Shown piece after piece: positions 27,695 to 35,832 of a stretch of DNA of 64,000 nucleotides. The notes beneath the pieces are model-generated. The model was not told the DNA's origin. It saw only the letters and a program-made list of their open reading frames with translations, and made no database searches. The first letter of the stretch is position 1, and the number at the start of each line of letters is the position of its first letter. Where the stretch lies: the NCBI RefSeq assembly GCF_020567525.1, contig NZ_JAJCVI010000003.1:124001-188000 (forward strand). Direction: 5' to 3'. This DNA is from Halorubellus salinus (GTDB lineage: Archaea; Halobacteriota; Halobacteria; Halobacteriales; Natrialbaceae). The position numbers and the translations under genes are program-made.

Positions 27695-28545
27695 CGCTCG
27701 CCTCGATCGCCTCGAAGGACCTCGCGGCCACCAGTCGCTCCCGCGGGCTCTGGGCGCTCGCGACCGTGCTCGCGCTCCTGTTCGCCGCCATCGCGTACGG
27801 GTTCAGCGGGTACGCGCTCACCGCGGCCGAGACCGTCCGCGAGCTCTTCAAGACCCTCGGCATGGTGCTCGCGTTCCTCCTCCCCATCGTCGCGCTCGTC
27901 GCGACGTACATGGCGATCGCTGGCGAGCGCGAGAGCGGCGGCGTGAAGTTCCTGCTCGGGTTCCCGAACACGCGCCGGGACGTCTTCCTCGGGAAGCTCG
28001 CGAGTCGCTTCCTCGTCGTCGCCGTCGGCCTCGCGTTCGTGTTCCTCGCCGCGACCACGGTCGCCGCCACGAAGCACGGCGTCGTCCTCGCTGGCCTCGT
28101 CAGCGGGCTCTTCGGGCTCTCGGTGATGTACGCCGGTGCGTTCGTGAGCATCGCCATCTCGCTCTCGGCGACGTTCGCCACGCGGAGTCGCGCCGTCACG
28201 GCCGCCATCGGGAGCTACTTCCTGCTCGTGCTCCTGTACGTCGTGCCCGGCGTCCGCATCACCGCGATCGTCCGCTGGCTCCACACCCAGCTCCTGGGGT
28301 TCGACCCGAACGTCGACCTCTACAACGCCATCACGTTCACGAGCCCGTACGTCGCCTACCGGAAGGCGACGAACCTCCTGCTGCCGCCCGAGCGCCAGAC
28401 GACGGTGCTCCGACGCTACGGCGACGCGGCCGGCGACCTCCCCGCGTACCTCAAGGACGAGGTCGGGCTCGTCGTCCTCGCCGCGTGGATCGTCGTCCCG
28501 CTCGCGCTCGGGTACTGGCGGTTCGTCCGCGCAGACCTCCAATGA
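27691..28545 (+). CDS. ABC-2 type transporter permease
   Basis: The 284-residue protein has about six membrane helices (residues around 20-45, 55-80, 105-125, 130-150, 165-190 and 258-278). It shows the ABC-2 pattern: an N-terminal helix, then the cytoplasmic ERESGGVKFLLGFPNTRRDVFLGKL before helix 3. A loop of about 65 residues separates the last two helices and should face outside. The GTG at 27691 is used because it overlaps the ATPase stop and gives a normal N-terminus (VTLASIASKDLAAT). Confidence 0.87.
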   Translation: MTLASIASKDLAATSRSRGLWALATVLALLFAAIAYGFSGYALTAAETVRELFKTLGMVLAFLLPIVALVATYMAIAGERESGGVKFLLGFPNTRRDVFLGKLASRFLVVAVGLAFVFLAATTVAATKHGVVLAGLVSGLFGLSVMYAGAFVSIAISLSATFATRSRAVTAAIGSYFLLVLLYVVPGVRITAIVRWLHTQLLGFDPNVDLYNAITFTSPYVAYRKATNLLLPPERQTTVLRRYGDAAGDLPAYLKDEVGLVVLAAWIVVPLALGYWRFVRADLQ

Positions 28546-28592
28546 CCACTCGCCAATCAACCCCCATCGAACCGGATCCATGCCCGCTATGA
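28542..28592 (+). CDS. possible 16-codon bridging mini-ORF
   Basis: The ATG overlaps the TGA of the permease, and its own TGA overlaps an ATG of the next membrane-protein gene, with 16 sense codons between. It may be a coupling relay rather than a functional peptide. No Shine-Dalgarno sequence is embedded here, unlike the other two cases in the window (32054-32110 and 47670-47711). It could be chance. Confidence 0.25.
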   Translation: MTTRQSTPIEPDPCPL

Positions 28593-29230
28593 CCCTCCCT
28601 CTGACTCGCTCGCACGCACTGGTCGCGGTCGGCCTCCTCCTGCTCGTCGCCCCAGCGTTCGCGCCGCTCCAGCCGGTGCTCGAACACGACACGCGTCGAG
28701 GGGCCTTCGAGAACGAATCCACCCTCGAGGAGGAGGGGTACCGCGTCGTCGAGTACGAAGCGCTCTCCGAGCGCGGGAAGGCGCTGTACGTGAAGACCCT
28801 CCGGAACGGGGGAACGTACACCGTCGCGACCGGCGAGGGCGCGTCTGACTTCCGGTACCCGACCGAGGCCGATGTCGACGCCAGGGACGGCTATGAAGCT
28901 CGCGTGGAACTGAGCCACGTCGTCATCGAGCGACCCGATAACGCGAGCCTCCCGCCGGCGGACGAGGACGTCGAGAACGCGGTCGAGATCGTCAAGCAGC
29001 GCCAGGAGGCCCGCGAGGAGCAAGAAGGGGACGGGAAGACGACTACCACGGCGTCGCGCACGACCAGGTCCGAGGCCGAGATTCGCCGACAGGTCGCGCG
29101 CTACGACGTGATGCAGACCCGGACGACGCAACCGGGACTGACGAGTCAGCCGGCCGTGCTCCGGTTCGGGGCGGCAGCTCTCGGCATCGTTCTCGTCGGC
29201 GTCGGTGGCTACCTGTCCGCGAAACCCTGA
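28589..29230 (+). CDS. two-helix membrane protein, partner of the ABC exporter
   Basis: This protein of about 213 residues has an N-terminal hydrophobic helix (LVAVGLLLLVAPAFAPL), an extracellular acidic domain (about residues 30-180) and a C-terminal helix (LRFGAAALGIVLVGVGGYL). The domain contains sequons NES and NAS and a Gln/Glu/Arg-rich stretch followed by Thr-rich sequence around residues 135-160. It follows the ABC permease closely and is probably part of that operon. I do not recognise a named family. The ATG at 28589 overlaps the mini-ORF stop; an in-frame ATG at 28580 is the alternative. Confidence 0.65.
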   Translation: MTLPLTRSHALVAVGLLLLVAPAFAPLQPVLEHDTRRGAFENESTLEEEGYRVVEYEALSERGKALYVKTLRNGGTYTVATGEGASDFRYPTEADVDARDGYEARVELSHVVIERPDNASLPPADEDVENAVEIVKQRQEAREEQEGDGKTTTTASRTTRSEAEIRRQVARYDVMQTRTTQPGLTSQPAVLRFGAAALGIVLVGVGGYLSAKP

Positions 29231-29322
29231 CCCGGTCGACTCGCGTCCGCCCCGCCGGTCGGGGCGTCGCGACACCTGCCCGTGGCGGTGTGCTTTAGGC
29301 GCTGCTGGACGCACGTTCGACG

Positions 29323-30420
29323 ATGACAGTCCACGACGCCCTGGCGGGCTTCCACGAGCGAGACTGGCAGACGACGCGCGACGGAACCCTCCGGCTGGCG
29401 CTCGTCGGCCTCGGGTGGTGGACCGTCGAGAAAGCGATTCCAGCGATCGCGGCCTCGGACCACTGCGAGACCACCGTCCTCGTCAGTAGCTCGACGGCGA
29501 AAGCCGAGCGCGTCGCCGCCGACGTGGCGGCTGACGACGACGTCGCCGTCCCCGCGACGCCGCGCGGCATCTCGTACGACGAGTTCCACGACGGCGAGGC
29601 GACCGACGACTACGACGCGGTCTACGTCTGCACGCCGAACGCGCTGCACCTCGAGTACGTCGAGAGCGCCGCCGAGCACGGGAAGCACGTGCTCTGCGAG
29701 AAGCCGATGGAGGCGTCGGTCGAACGCGCCGAACGCATGGTCGCGGCGTGCGACGAGCACGACGTCCGGCTCGCGGTCGGGTACCGGATGCAGACCGAGC
29801 CCGCGATCCGGCGAGCGCGCGAACTCGTTCGCGAGGGTGCGATCGGCGACCCGAGGTTGGTGCACGGTGCGAACACGCAGCGGCTGCTCGACATCTTCGA
29901 CAGCCCCGACCAGTGGCGGCTCGACCCCGACCTCACGGGGTACGGGACGAGCGTGATGGACCTCGGGGTCTACCCCATCAACACCGCGCGGTTCCTGCTG
30001 GACGCCGACCCGGTCGCGGTGCAGGCGTCGATGCGCTCGAACCACGACGCGTTCGACGACGTCCCGGACGAACACGCAGCCTTCCTCGTCGAGTTCGACG
30101 ACGGCACGATGGCGTCCTGTACGGCGAGCCAGAACGCCCACGAGAACACGTTCCTCGAGGTCACGGGCACCGACGGCACGCTTCGTCTCGACCCCGCGTT
30201 CCACATGGAGACCGACCTCTCGCTGTCCGTCGACGGGTCGACGGTATCGGTCGACCAGGCCCAGCGCGACCAGATGCGCGAACTCTTCGACTACTTCGCG
30301 CACGCCATCCTCGCCGACGCATCGGTTTCGCTCGACGGCGAACACGGCGTCGTCGACCTCCGGACAATCGCGGCGATTCACCGGTCCGCCGACGACGGCG
30401 AACGGAAGCTGCTCGACTGA
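29323..30420 (+). CDS. gfo6: Gfo/Idh/MocA oxidoreductase, D-xylose 1-dehydrogenase-like
   Basis: The 365-residue protein is an NAD(P)-dependent sugar dehydrogenase of the Gfo/Idh/MocA family. The N-terminal Rossmann motif is VGLGWWTVEKAIPAI (about residues 28-42), the catalytic EKP lies in LCEKPMEAS, and RMQTEPAIRRARELV and DQWRLDPDLTGYG..VMDLGVYP follow. This series matches the haloarchaeal D-xylose 1-dehydrogenase (Gfo6/Xdh), the first step of oxidative pentose degradation. No other pentose gene is nearby, so the physiological sugar is inferred. It has its own promoter gap and is convergent with the symporter gene. Confidence 0.82.
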   Translation: MTVHDALAGFHERDWQTTRDGTLRLALVGLGWWTVEKAIPAIAASDHCETTVLVSSSTAKAERVAADVAADDDVAVPATPRGISYDEFHDGEATDDYDAVYVCTPNALHLEYVESAAEHGKHVLCEKPMEASVERAERMVAACDEHDVRLAVGYRMQTEPAIRRARELVREGAIGDPRLVHGANTQRLLDIFDSPDQWRLDPDLTGYGTSVMDLGVYPINTARFLLDADPVAVQASMRSNHDAFDDVPDEHAAFLVEFDDGTMASCTASQNAHENTFLEVTGTDGTLRLDPAFHMETDLSLSVDGSTVSVDQAQRDQMRELFDYFAHAILADASVSLDGEHGVVDLRTIAAIHRSADDGERKLLD

Positions 30421-30503
30421 GTCGCCCACGACCGCACCAGCGTGCGGGCGAGTACGCCGATAAAGACGGCCTTTTGGGGGGTCTGTGGGACTCTCGCGTC
30501 GAT

Positions 30504-32060
30504 TCAGCGGTCTGTCTCCGTGCCGTTCGCGTCGCGAGCGGTGCCGCCGTCGGTGGCGACGTCGTCGAGGCGGGTGACGCGGTCGGCGAGTGCGTCGAGG
30601 TCGACGGTCGCGTCTGAGACGCGAGCGGCGGCGAGCGTGAGAGCGGTGGAGACGAGGAACGCGCCCGCGAACGACGTGAGGTAGAGCGGGTCGGCCGCGG
30701 GGAGGGCGTCGCCGACGACTGGAACCGCAGTGATGTACCCGCGGAGGTCGGGGAAGTACGCGAGGCCGACGGCGAGCCCGGTCGCGCTCGCGGCGAGTGC
30801 ACCGCCGCCGGTGAGCGAGCGCGAGTAGAGCCCGTAGACGAGCGGGAAGCCGACGGCGGCGCCGAGGAGGTCCGCGAGGAAGAACAGTCGGAGCACGCTC
30901 CGTGCGCGGAGACTGACGTAGATGGCGGCGAGTGCGACGACGACGGTGAACGCGCGTGCGGCGAGTGCGAGTCGACGGTCGGGCGTCCCCGGTCGGAGTC
31001 GTGCGAGGTCGACGGTGACGAGGCTCGCGAGCGCGTTGAACAGCGTGTCGACGCTACTCATCACGAGCGAGAGCGCGAGGAGGACGACAGCGAGGACCGC
31101 CCACTCGGGGAACGCCGACTCCAGGAGGACGAAGAACGCGACGTCCGCGTTGTACGCGCTGCTCGCGACGTCCGCGACGACGTCGGCGTGCCCGACCGCG
31201 GCGACACCGAAGAGCGCGGCGGCGACGACGAGGAGGCCGTTGAGTCCGGCAGCTCGCCTGAAGCTCGCGACGACGGTGTCGTCGCCGTCGGCGGCGTACA
31301 CGCGCTGCCACCACGTCTGGTTCACGAGTTCCGCGCCGAGGATGGCGAACGCGAGCCCGAACCCGAACTGGAGGCCGGGGAGGAACCCGGGGTCGAGGAG
31401 CGTCGGCGCGGTCGTCTGCACGCCGTCGACGACCGCGATGGGGCCGCCGAGGACGATGACGGCTGCGACGACGGTCACCGCGAGCAGTGGGAGGACGAAG
31501 ACGGCCTGGACCGCGTCCGTGAACAGGCTCGCGCGGAGCCCGCCGTACGTCGTGTACGCGAGGACGAACCCGCCGACGAGGACGGCGGTCTGGTACTGTG
31601 GGACGCCCGCGACGAGCGACAGTGCGCTCGCGATGCCCGTCAGTTCGGCGGCGAGGAACACGAACATGTAGAGCGCGCTCACGGCGACGACGAACGCGTA
31701 GAAAGCGGTGCCGTAGCGGGCGTGCGCGTACTCGGTGAGCGAGTGACCGTCGGGCACGAGTTCGCGGATGCGCGGCCCGAGCTTCGCGTACGCGAGCATC
31801 GGGACCGCCTCGCCGACGCCGTAGCCGATGACGGCGGCGACGCCGAACCCGGCACCAGCTTCCGGTGCGGAGAACAGGATCCAGACGCCCATGACCGACG
31901 CGACGAGCGACGCGGTCGTTCGCCGTCGGCCGGTGGAGTTCCGGGCGCTCACGAGGTCCTCGACGGACCGGACGCGGTCGCGTGACTGCCAGATGCCGAG
32001 CGCGGCGAACCCGGCGAGGACGACGACCGTGAGTGCGAGTGCGGTCGTGGTCGTCACCAC
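30504..32060 (-). CDS. sodium:solute symporter (SSS family)
   Basis: This 518-residue protein with about 13 membrane helices belongs to the SSS family. It has ESVEDLVSARNSTGRR-type entry sequence (RVRSVEDLVSARN), the helix 1-2 region and the GYGVGEAVPMLAYAKLG and LTEYAHARYG elements. The C-terminal tail is hydrophilic. GTG codons at 32060 and 32057 are the only close starts; a strong GGAGGTGA Shine-Dalgarno lies just upstream inside a mini-ORF coupled to tenA. Linkage to tenA suggests uptake of a thiamine-related pyrimidine, which is inference; general SSS substrates include proline, pantothenate and sugars. Confidence 0.87.
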   Translation of the reverse strand: MVTTTTALALTVVVLAGFAALGIWQSRDRVRSVEDLVSARNSTGRRRTTASLVASVMGVWILFSAPEAGAGFGVAAVIGYGVGEAVPMLAYAKLGPRIRELVPDGHSLTEYAHARYGTAFYAFVVAVSALYMFVFLAAELTGIASALSLVAGVPQYQTAVLVGGFVLAYTTYGGLRASLFTDAVQAVFVLPLLAVTVVAAVIVLGGPIAVVDGVQTTAPTLLDPGFLPGLQFGFGLAFAILGAELVNQTWWQRVYAADGDDTVVASFRRAAGLNGLLVVAAALFGVAAVGHADVVADVASSAYNADVAFFVLLESAFPEWAVLAVVLLALSLVMSSVDTLFNALASLVTVDLARLRPGTPDRRLALAARAFTVVVALAAIYVSLRARSVLRLFFLADLLGAAVGFPLVYGLYSRSLTGGGALAASATGLAVGLAYFPDLRGYITAVPVVGDALPAADPLYLTSFAGAFLVSTALTLAAARVSDATVDLDALADRVTRLDDVATDGGTARDANGTETDR

Positions 32061-32110
32061 GCGCCGTCACCTCCGGTCGTCGCCCCGGCGAGTCGGTCGG
32101 CGTCGGTCAT
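32054..32110 (-). CDS. possible 18-codon bridging mini-ORF between tenA and the symporter
   Basis: ATG overlaps the tenA TGA (ATGA). The frame reads MTDADRLAGATTGGDGAW and stops in TGA, which overlaps the symporter GTG (GTGA). The GGAGGTGA that should bind 16S rRNA for the symporter lies within it. Haloarchaeal SSS genes often follow a small DUF3311 membrane protein, but this peptide is far shorter and has no helix. A relay for coupled translation is the simplest idea. Confidence 0.35.
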   Translation of the reverse strand: MTDADRLAGATTGGDGAW

Positions 32111-32772
32111 AGCGCCCAGTCCTCCTGTCGCCACGCGGCGTCCCAGAACCGGTACTCGTAGCGCGCGGACGTCCGGAACAGGTCGCGGTAGCGCTCGCGG
32201 TCCGCGGCGGTGCGCTCGGCGGCGACCTGGTTCGCGAGGTCCCTGCACCACTCGGTGAGTTCGGTGAACTCGTCGCCGGCGTACGTCCGTATCCACTCCG
32301 CGTACCGGTCGTCGTCGGGGAGGCCGTCCGCGGCGAGGCGCTTCCCGGTCTCGTTGAATCCCCACATGCAGGGGAGGACGGCGGCGACGAGGGCACCGAA
32401 GTCGCCGTCGGTAGCGGTGCGGACGAGGAAGTCGGTGTAGGCGCGCGTCGTCGGCGAGGGGTCGGTCGCCTCGAGTGTGGCCGCGTCGATGCCGAACTCG
32501 GCGGCGTACTCGCGGTGGAGGTCCATCTCGGTCTCGACGGTCGATCCGAGGAGGTCGGCGAACGTCCGCATCCGGTCGAGGTCCGGGGCGGTGGCGGCGC
32601 CGTGGGCGAACACGCGAGCGTAGTCGACGAGGTAGACGTAGTCCTGTCGGACCCAGTACCGGAACGGGTCGTCGTCGAGCGTGCCCGCGCCGAGCGCCTG
32701 CACCATCGGGTGGTCGAGGATTGCCTCCCAGTAGGCGTCTGCCTCGGGTTCGAGGTCGGCGGTGAACGACAT
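32107..32772 (-). CDS. tenA: TenA family aminopyrimidine aminohydrolase (thiaminase II)
   Basis: TenA hydrolyses 4-amino-5-aminomethyl-2-methylpyrimidine, a thiamine breakdown product, to HMP for thiamine salvage. The 221-residue protein has the normal length. The nucleophile is Cys135 in LPCMWGF, and FRYWVRQDYVYLVDYARVFA and the C-terminal YEYRFWDAAW match the all-helical fold, with a Glu in the latter as a catalytic partner. The stop overlaps a mini-ORF that leads into a sodium:solute symporter, so import and hydrolysis may be coupled. No thi-box riboswitch was found upstream. A TATA-like ATTAGTAAC lies about 35-40 bp before the ATG. Confidence 0.9.
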   Translation of the reverse strand: MSFTADLEPEADAYWEAILDHPMVQALGAGTLDDDPFRYWVRQDYVYLVDYARVFAHGAATAPDLDRMRTFADLLGSTVETEMDLHREYAAEFGIDAATLEATDPSPTTRAYTDFLVRTATDGDFGALVAAVLPCMWGFNETGKRLAADGLPDDDRYAEWIRTYAGDEFTELTEWCRDLANQVAAERTAADRERYRDLFRTSARYEYRFWDAAWRQEDWAL

Positions 32773-32869
32773 CGCTCGTGTCGACTACCAGGGCGAACAA
32801 AAGAGTTACTAATTGGTGGTACCATCTAGTGGTTGGCTCTCTTGCCGTCGTTCTCCCTCCCCCTGGTGG

Positions 32870-33799
32870 TCAGTCGACGCTTCGTTGTGCGTCGGTGCTT
32901 CCCGTGGACTGCGTGGTCGCGGTGGTGACCGCGTAGATGCCTGTCGCCATGACGACGCCCCCCGCGACGAACCCGACGCCGAGGGTCTCCTGGAGGAAGA
33001 CCGCGCCGAGGACGGCGCCGACGACGGGTTGCGCGAAGAAGTAGACGGCGACGGTGCCGGTGTCGACGTACTCGACGCCCTTGTACCACGCGTACCACGC
33101 GACGGCGGTCGCGCCGACGCCGAGGTACAGCACCGCGCCGACGGTCCCCGCCGTGATGGGGATGCTCCCGAGGGCGGTGTCGGTGACGGCGAGTTCGACC
33201 GCTGCGGCGGCCGCGAGCAGTGGCGTCGCGAGGAGCGACGAGTACGTCGCGGTCTCCAGCGCGGAGTACTTGCGGACGAGTCGCTTCCCCCAGACGGTGT
33301 AGGCGGCCCAGCCCACGCTCGCCAGGACGAGGAGGGCGATACCGGACGCGGCGCCGGCGCCGAGGGAGTCCAGTCCGTACCTGCTCGCGAGGACGACGGC
33401 CGTCCCCGCGAGCGCGAGGAGCATCCCGCCGGTCTTCCGGCGAGTCAACCGCTCGCCGAGAGCGACCACGCCGAGGGCGAGCGTCGCGACGGGCGTGAGG
33501 ACGGTGACGAGCGACCCTTCGCTCGCCGTCGTCAGGTCCGTTCCGACGAACTGCGTGACGAGCGTCACGGACACCCAGACGGCGAGCACGGTGAACCCGC
33601 GCCAGTCGCGCCGCGAGAAGTCGCGGGCCGGGTACGCGACCGCGACGGCGGCGAGGAGCGTGGCGGCGCCGACGGCAACCCGGAGTGCGGCGAGCGTCAC
33701 CGGCGGGATGGCGCCGAACCCCCACTTCGAGACGACGTACATGCCGCCCCAGAGCGCGCTCGCGGCCAGTGGCAGGAGCGCGAACAGCGACGACCGCAT
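32870..33799 (-). CDS. EamA/DMT family transporter
   Basis: The 309-residue protein has ten hydrophobic helices arranged as two EamA repeats. Typical elements are LWGGMYVVSKWGF at the start, TLAALRVAVGAATLL, LVTVLTPVATLALGVVALGERLTRRK in repeat one and FAQPVVGAVLGAVFLQETL in repeat two. Members export amino acids, nucleotides or drugs; the substrate is unknown. The ATG at 33799 gives the standard N-terminus; the frame is open to 33916 but that part is unlike the family. It is divergent from the bat-type regulator, which may control it. Confidence 0.87.
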   Translation of the reverse strand: MRSSLFALLPLAASALWGGMYVVSKWGFGAIPPVTLAALRVAVGAATLLAAVAVAYPARDFSRRDWRGFTVLAVWVSVTLVTQFVGTDLTTASEGSLVTVLTPVATLALGVVALGERLTRRKTGGMLLALAGTAVVLASRYGLDSLGAGAASGIALLVLASVGWAAYTVWGKRLVRKYSALETATYSSLLATPLLAAAAAVELAVTDTALGSIPITAGTVGAVLYLGVGATAVAWYAWYKGVEYVDTGTVAVYFFAQPVVGAVLGAVFLQETLGVGFVAGGVVMATGIYAVTTATTQSTGSTDAQRSVD

Positions 33800-33936
33800 C
33801 GATTCGAGGGGCGTGACGCGCACGGCCACGTATCCTGGAACGCCATCGTGCTTGAATATGTGGGGGACCGCGTGGGGTCGACGACCGCGATGAACGCCCT
33901 CGGGGTGGAAGCCCATGCTAGCAATACTTGCCGAAT

Positions 33937-33952
33937 GGTGACCATGGTCGCC
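33937..33952. promoter_or_regulatory. palindrome with GACCATGGTC core in a divergent promoter region
   Basis: GGTGACCATGGTCGCC is a near-perfect 16-bp palindrome (one mismatched pair) between the DMT transporter and the bat-type regulator. Its centre is about 32 bp before a TATA-like element. The same 10-bp core lies in the promoter of the amino-acid ABC operon (43070-43083), also upstream of its TATA region. Confidence 0.4.
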
Positions 33953-33973
33953 CGGGTTGCCACGCCGTCACAA

Positions 33974-33980
33974 ACATATT
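33974..33980 (+). promoter_or_regulatory. TATA element of the bat-type regulator
   Basis: ACATATT is centred about 27 bp before the ATG at 34004. This is the spacing of a haloarchaeal leaderless transcript, and it decides for this ATG over the one at 33989. Confidence 0.55.
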
Positions 33981-34003
33981 CGTTGAGCATGTACGATACG
34001 AGG

Positions 34004-34726
34004 ATGAGTCAAGCGGCGAACGCCGGGACGCGGCTCACGCTCTCGCTCTGGCATCCGAACTGTTGGGCCATCGAGGCCACCGAACAGGTAAACGGTGGCG
34101 TCCTCGCTCACGCCATCTACAACACGCCGATGACGGCACCCGAATCGGTGAACGGACTGTTCACCGCGTTCGGCGACACCCAGGAAGAGGTCGACACGCT
34201 CCTCGAGACGATCCAGGAGTCCGAGTACGCCGGCGAACTGCTGGAGCTCCAGGAGCGATTCGGACGCGCCCGGGACGCCCCCGGGAACGTCGTTCGCGAG
34301 TTCTTCCTCGAGTACGACCCCGCGGACATGGTCTGTCCGACGCTCCTCGAACACGGGTTCGTGCACAGCGCGCCCGTCCGCATCGAGAACGGCGGCGAGG
34401 AATGGCAGGTGTGCTTCACGGGCGAACGCGAGGACATCGAGGAGGCACTCGATGGCGTCCGCGAGGACGCCGGCGCGGAGGTCTCCGTCGCCGCCATCAC
34501 CGGACCGGACAGCGGTAGCCCGCGCAGCGAACGCGAACGCCGGCTCGACTCGCTCACCCCCACGCAGCGGAAGGTCTTCGAGCACGCTCGCGAAGCCGGG
34601 TACTACCAGTGGCCGCGGGGCTGCTCGACGCGCGACCTCGCCGACGACCTCGACGTCTCGAAGACGACGCTCCTCGAGCACCTCCGGAAGGCCGAATCGA
34701 AGCTCCTGGACCCCCAGGACCTCTGA
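34004..34726 (+). CDS. bacterio-opsin activator-type HTH regulator
   Basis: The 240-residue protein carries a C-terminal HTH_10 (bat-type) domain: LTPTQRKVFEHAREAGYYQWPRGC..DLADDLDVSKTTLLEHLRKAE (about residues 180-232). The N-terminal half is the usual poorly conserved sensing module found with this HTH in haloarchaea, with LTLSLWHPNCWAIEAT at the start and no known cofactor motif. The ATG at 34004 is favoured by the TATA spacing; ATG 33989 adds five residues. It is divergent from a DMT transporter, a typical arrangement for a local regulator. Confidence 0.83.
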   Translation: MSQAANAGTRLTLSLWHPNCWAIEATEQVNGGVLAHAIYNTPMTAPESVNGLFTAFGDTQEEVDTLLETIQESEYAGELLELQERFGRARDAPGNVVREFFLEYDPADMVCPTLLEHGFVHSAPVRIENGGEEWQVCFTGEREDIEEALDGVREDAGAEVSVAAITGPDSGSPRSERERRLDSLTPTQRKVFEHAREAGYYQWPRGCSTRDLADDLDVSKTTLLEHLRKAESKLLDPQDL

Positions 34727-34760
34727 GACCCGTCTCTTCCTCGTCATCGTCGGTTCGCGC

Positions 34761-35204
34761 TCACCAGACGACGGGCCCGTACGTCCGCGTGACGACGACG
34801 CTGGTCGTCGCGACCGTCAGGAACCCCCACCCGAAGCCCCGAATCATATCCTGCATGAACCGTTCGGAAGCGACGTTCACCTCGTCGAACTCCTCGACGT
34901 CGGGGTACATCTCGCCGGGACCGAACAGAAAGAAGAGCCCGACGCCGACGCACGCGACCGCACCGACGAGCAGGCCCTCGCCGGCGGCGTCGAACAGGAA
35001 AACGCCGTGAGCCAGGAGCACGAGCAGGAGGTAGAGTCCGAAGACGAACGCGACGGCACCGTACCGCGAGTCGAGGGGTGCGCGGAGGAACGACCAGTCG
35101 ACGTCGCCGCCGTGCTTCCAGAACAACCCCACCGTCCAGCACTGCACGAGCGCGACGTCGGCGAGCACGACGACGACGAGCGGTGAGGCGAATCCGGCCA
35201 ACAC
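34761..35204 (-). CDS. small four-helix membrane protein
   Basis: The 147-residue protein has about four hydrophobic helices (residues around 4-25, 48-70, 72-92 and 125-143). A hydrophilic outside loop, GEMYPDVEEFDEVNVASERFM, lies before the last helix. No family is recognised. It follows the two small genes that carry the iron-box promoter at 35829 and could be their third member, though 44 bases separate it from the gene before. Confidence 0.6.
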   Translation of the reverse strand: MLAGFASPLVVVVLADVALVQCWTVGLFWKHGGDVDWSFLRAPLDSRYGAVAFVFGLYLLLVLLAHGVFLFDAAGEGLLVGAVACVGVGLFFLFGPGEMYPDVEEFDEVNVASERFMQDMIRGFGWGFLTVATTSVVVTRTYGPVVW

Positions 35205-35248
35205 GTTCGCGTACTGCGTGGAGCCAGTGCAAAGTGCGTTCGGGTCAG

Positions 35249-35527
35249 TCAGCGTCGACTGGAGGGGTCGCGTCGTGCAACGACGTCGTACCGTGGGAGC
35301 TGCGGGTCGTATCGCCGGAGGGCGCTCCGGTACGTCTCGGCGAGTCGTGCCGCCTCGCGCGCAGCGTCGAGCGAGTCGAACCGGAGGCCAGCAACCGGAA
35401 CCGGTCTGACGCCGGCGTCGGCCGCGGCGACGACGAACGCACCGTCCGAATCCGCGAGCGCCTCCAGGCGGCTACGGAGTGAGCACAGCGACAGCGATTC
35501 CGGAGACTGGTCGGCGGTCGTCGCCAT
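35249..35527 (-). CDS. small uncharacterised domain protein (DUF7552-like), stand-alone copy
   Basis: The 92-residue soluble protein has a compact domain: DGAFVVAAADAGVRPVPVAG, LRFDSLDAAREAARLAETY, then YRSALRRYDPQLPRYDVVA. The same series (DGGAFVVAGKDTGVSPDPVS, FETYEAAERACDAAARYRAAM, DPALPTYDLVVCER) forms the middle of the protein at 39618-40199 in the siderophore operon. I recall it as the haloarchaeal DUF7552 family, but the name is from memory. It is second in a small operon behind a double iron box, two bases after the preceding gene's stop. A role in iron or siderophore handling is inferred. Confidence 0.7.
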   Translation of the reverse strand: MATTADQSPESLSLCSLRSRLEALADSDGAFVVAAADAGVRPVPVAGLRFDSLDAAREAARLAETYRSALRRYDPQLPRYDVVARRDPSSRR

Positions 35528-35529
35528 CG

Positions 35530-35829
35530 TCAGTCGTCAGCGCTCTCTGCGGGCTCGGTCGTCCCAACGTCGTCCAGGCTGGCGGCGTACTCGCGGACGA
35601 CGTCGTCGTCGAACGATTCGAGGAGTCGACGCTGGCCGCGTTCCGCGCGGCGCTCGCGTTCGGCGTCGGTGATTCCGCGGTCGAGGAACGCGGTCTTCAT
35701 CTCCTCGCGAGCGCGCTCGACGTCCGCGTCGGTCCAGTCGTCGGGCGCCCCGGGTGCGATCTCGCGGTCGAACCAGTCGTCGACGTCGTCATGCCACCCG
35801 TCCTCGCCGTAGCGGTCGTCGTCGACCAT
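35530..35829 (-). CDS. small acidic protein behind a double iron box
   Basis: The 99-residue protein is very acidic, with an Asp/Trp-rich start (DDRYGEDGWHDDVDDWFDRE) and a helical part with an Arg/Glu run (ITDAERERRAERGQRRLL). It has no membrane helix, signal or known domain. The start codon lies only four bases after the proximal palindrome of a paired iron box, so the transcript is probably leaderless or nearly so and tightly regulated. It is followed closely by the DUF7552-like gene. Function unknown. Confidence 0.65.
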   Translation of the reverse strand: MVDDDRYGEDGWHDDVDDWFDREIAPGAPDDWTDADVERAREEMKTAFLDRGITDAERERRAERGQRRLLESFDDDVVREYAASLDDVGTTEPAESADD

Positions 35830-35832
35830 GTG

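Noticed and set aside
32773-32869. Thiamine (TPP) riboswitch before tenA
   Set aside because: The conserved CUGAGA and ACCUGA thi-box cores are not present in the short upstream gap.
33799-33916. Longer N-terminus for the DMT transporter
   Set aside because: The extra residues are Arg/His/Pro-rich and the first membrane helix begins right after the ATG at 33799.
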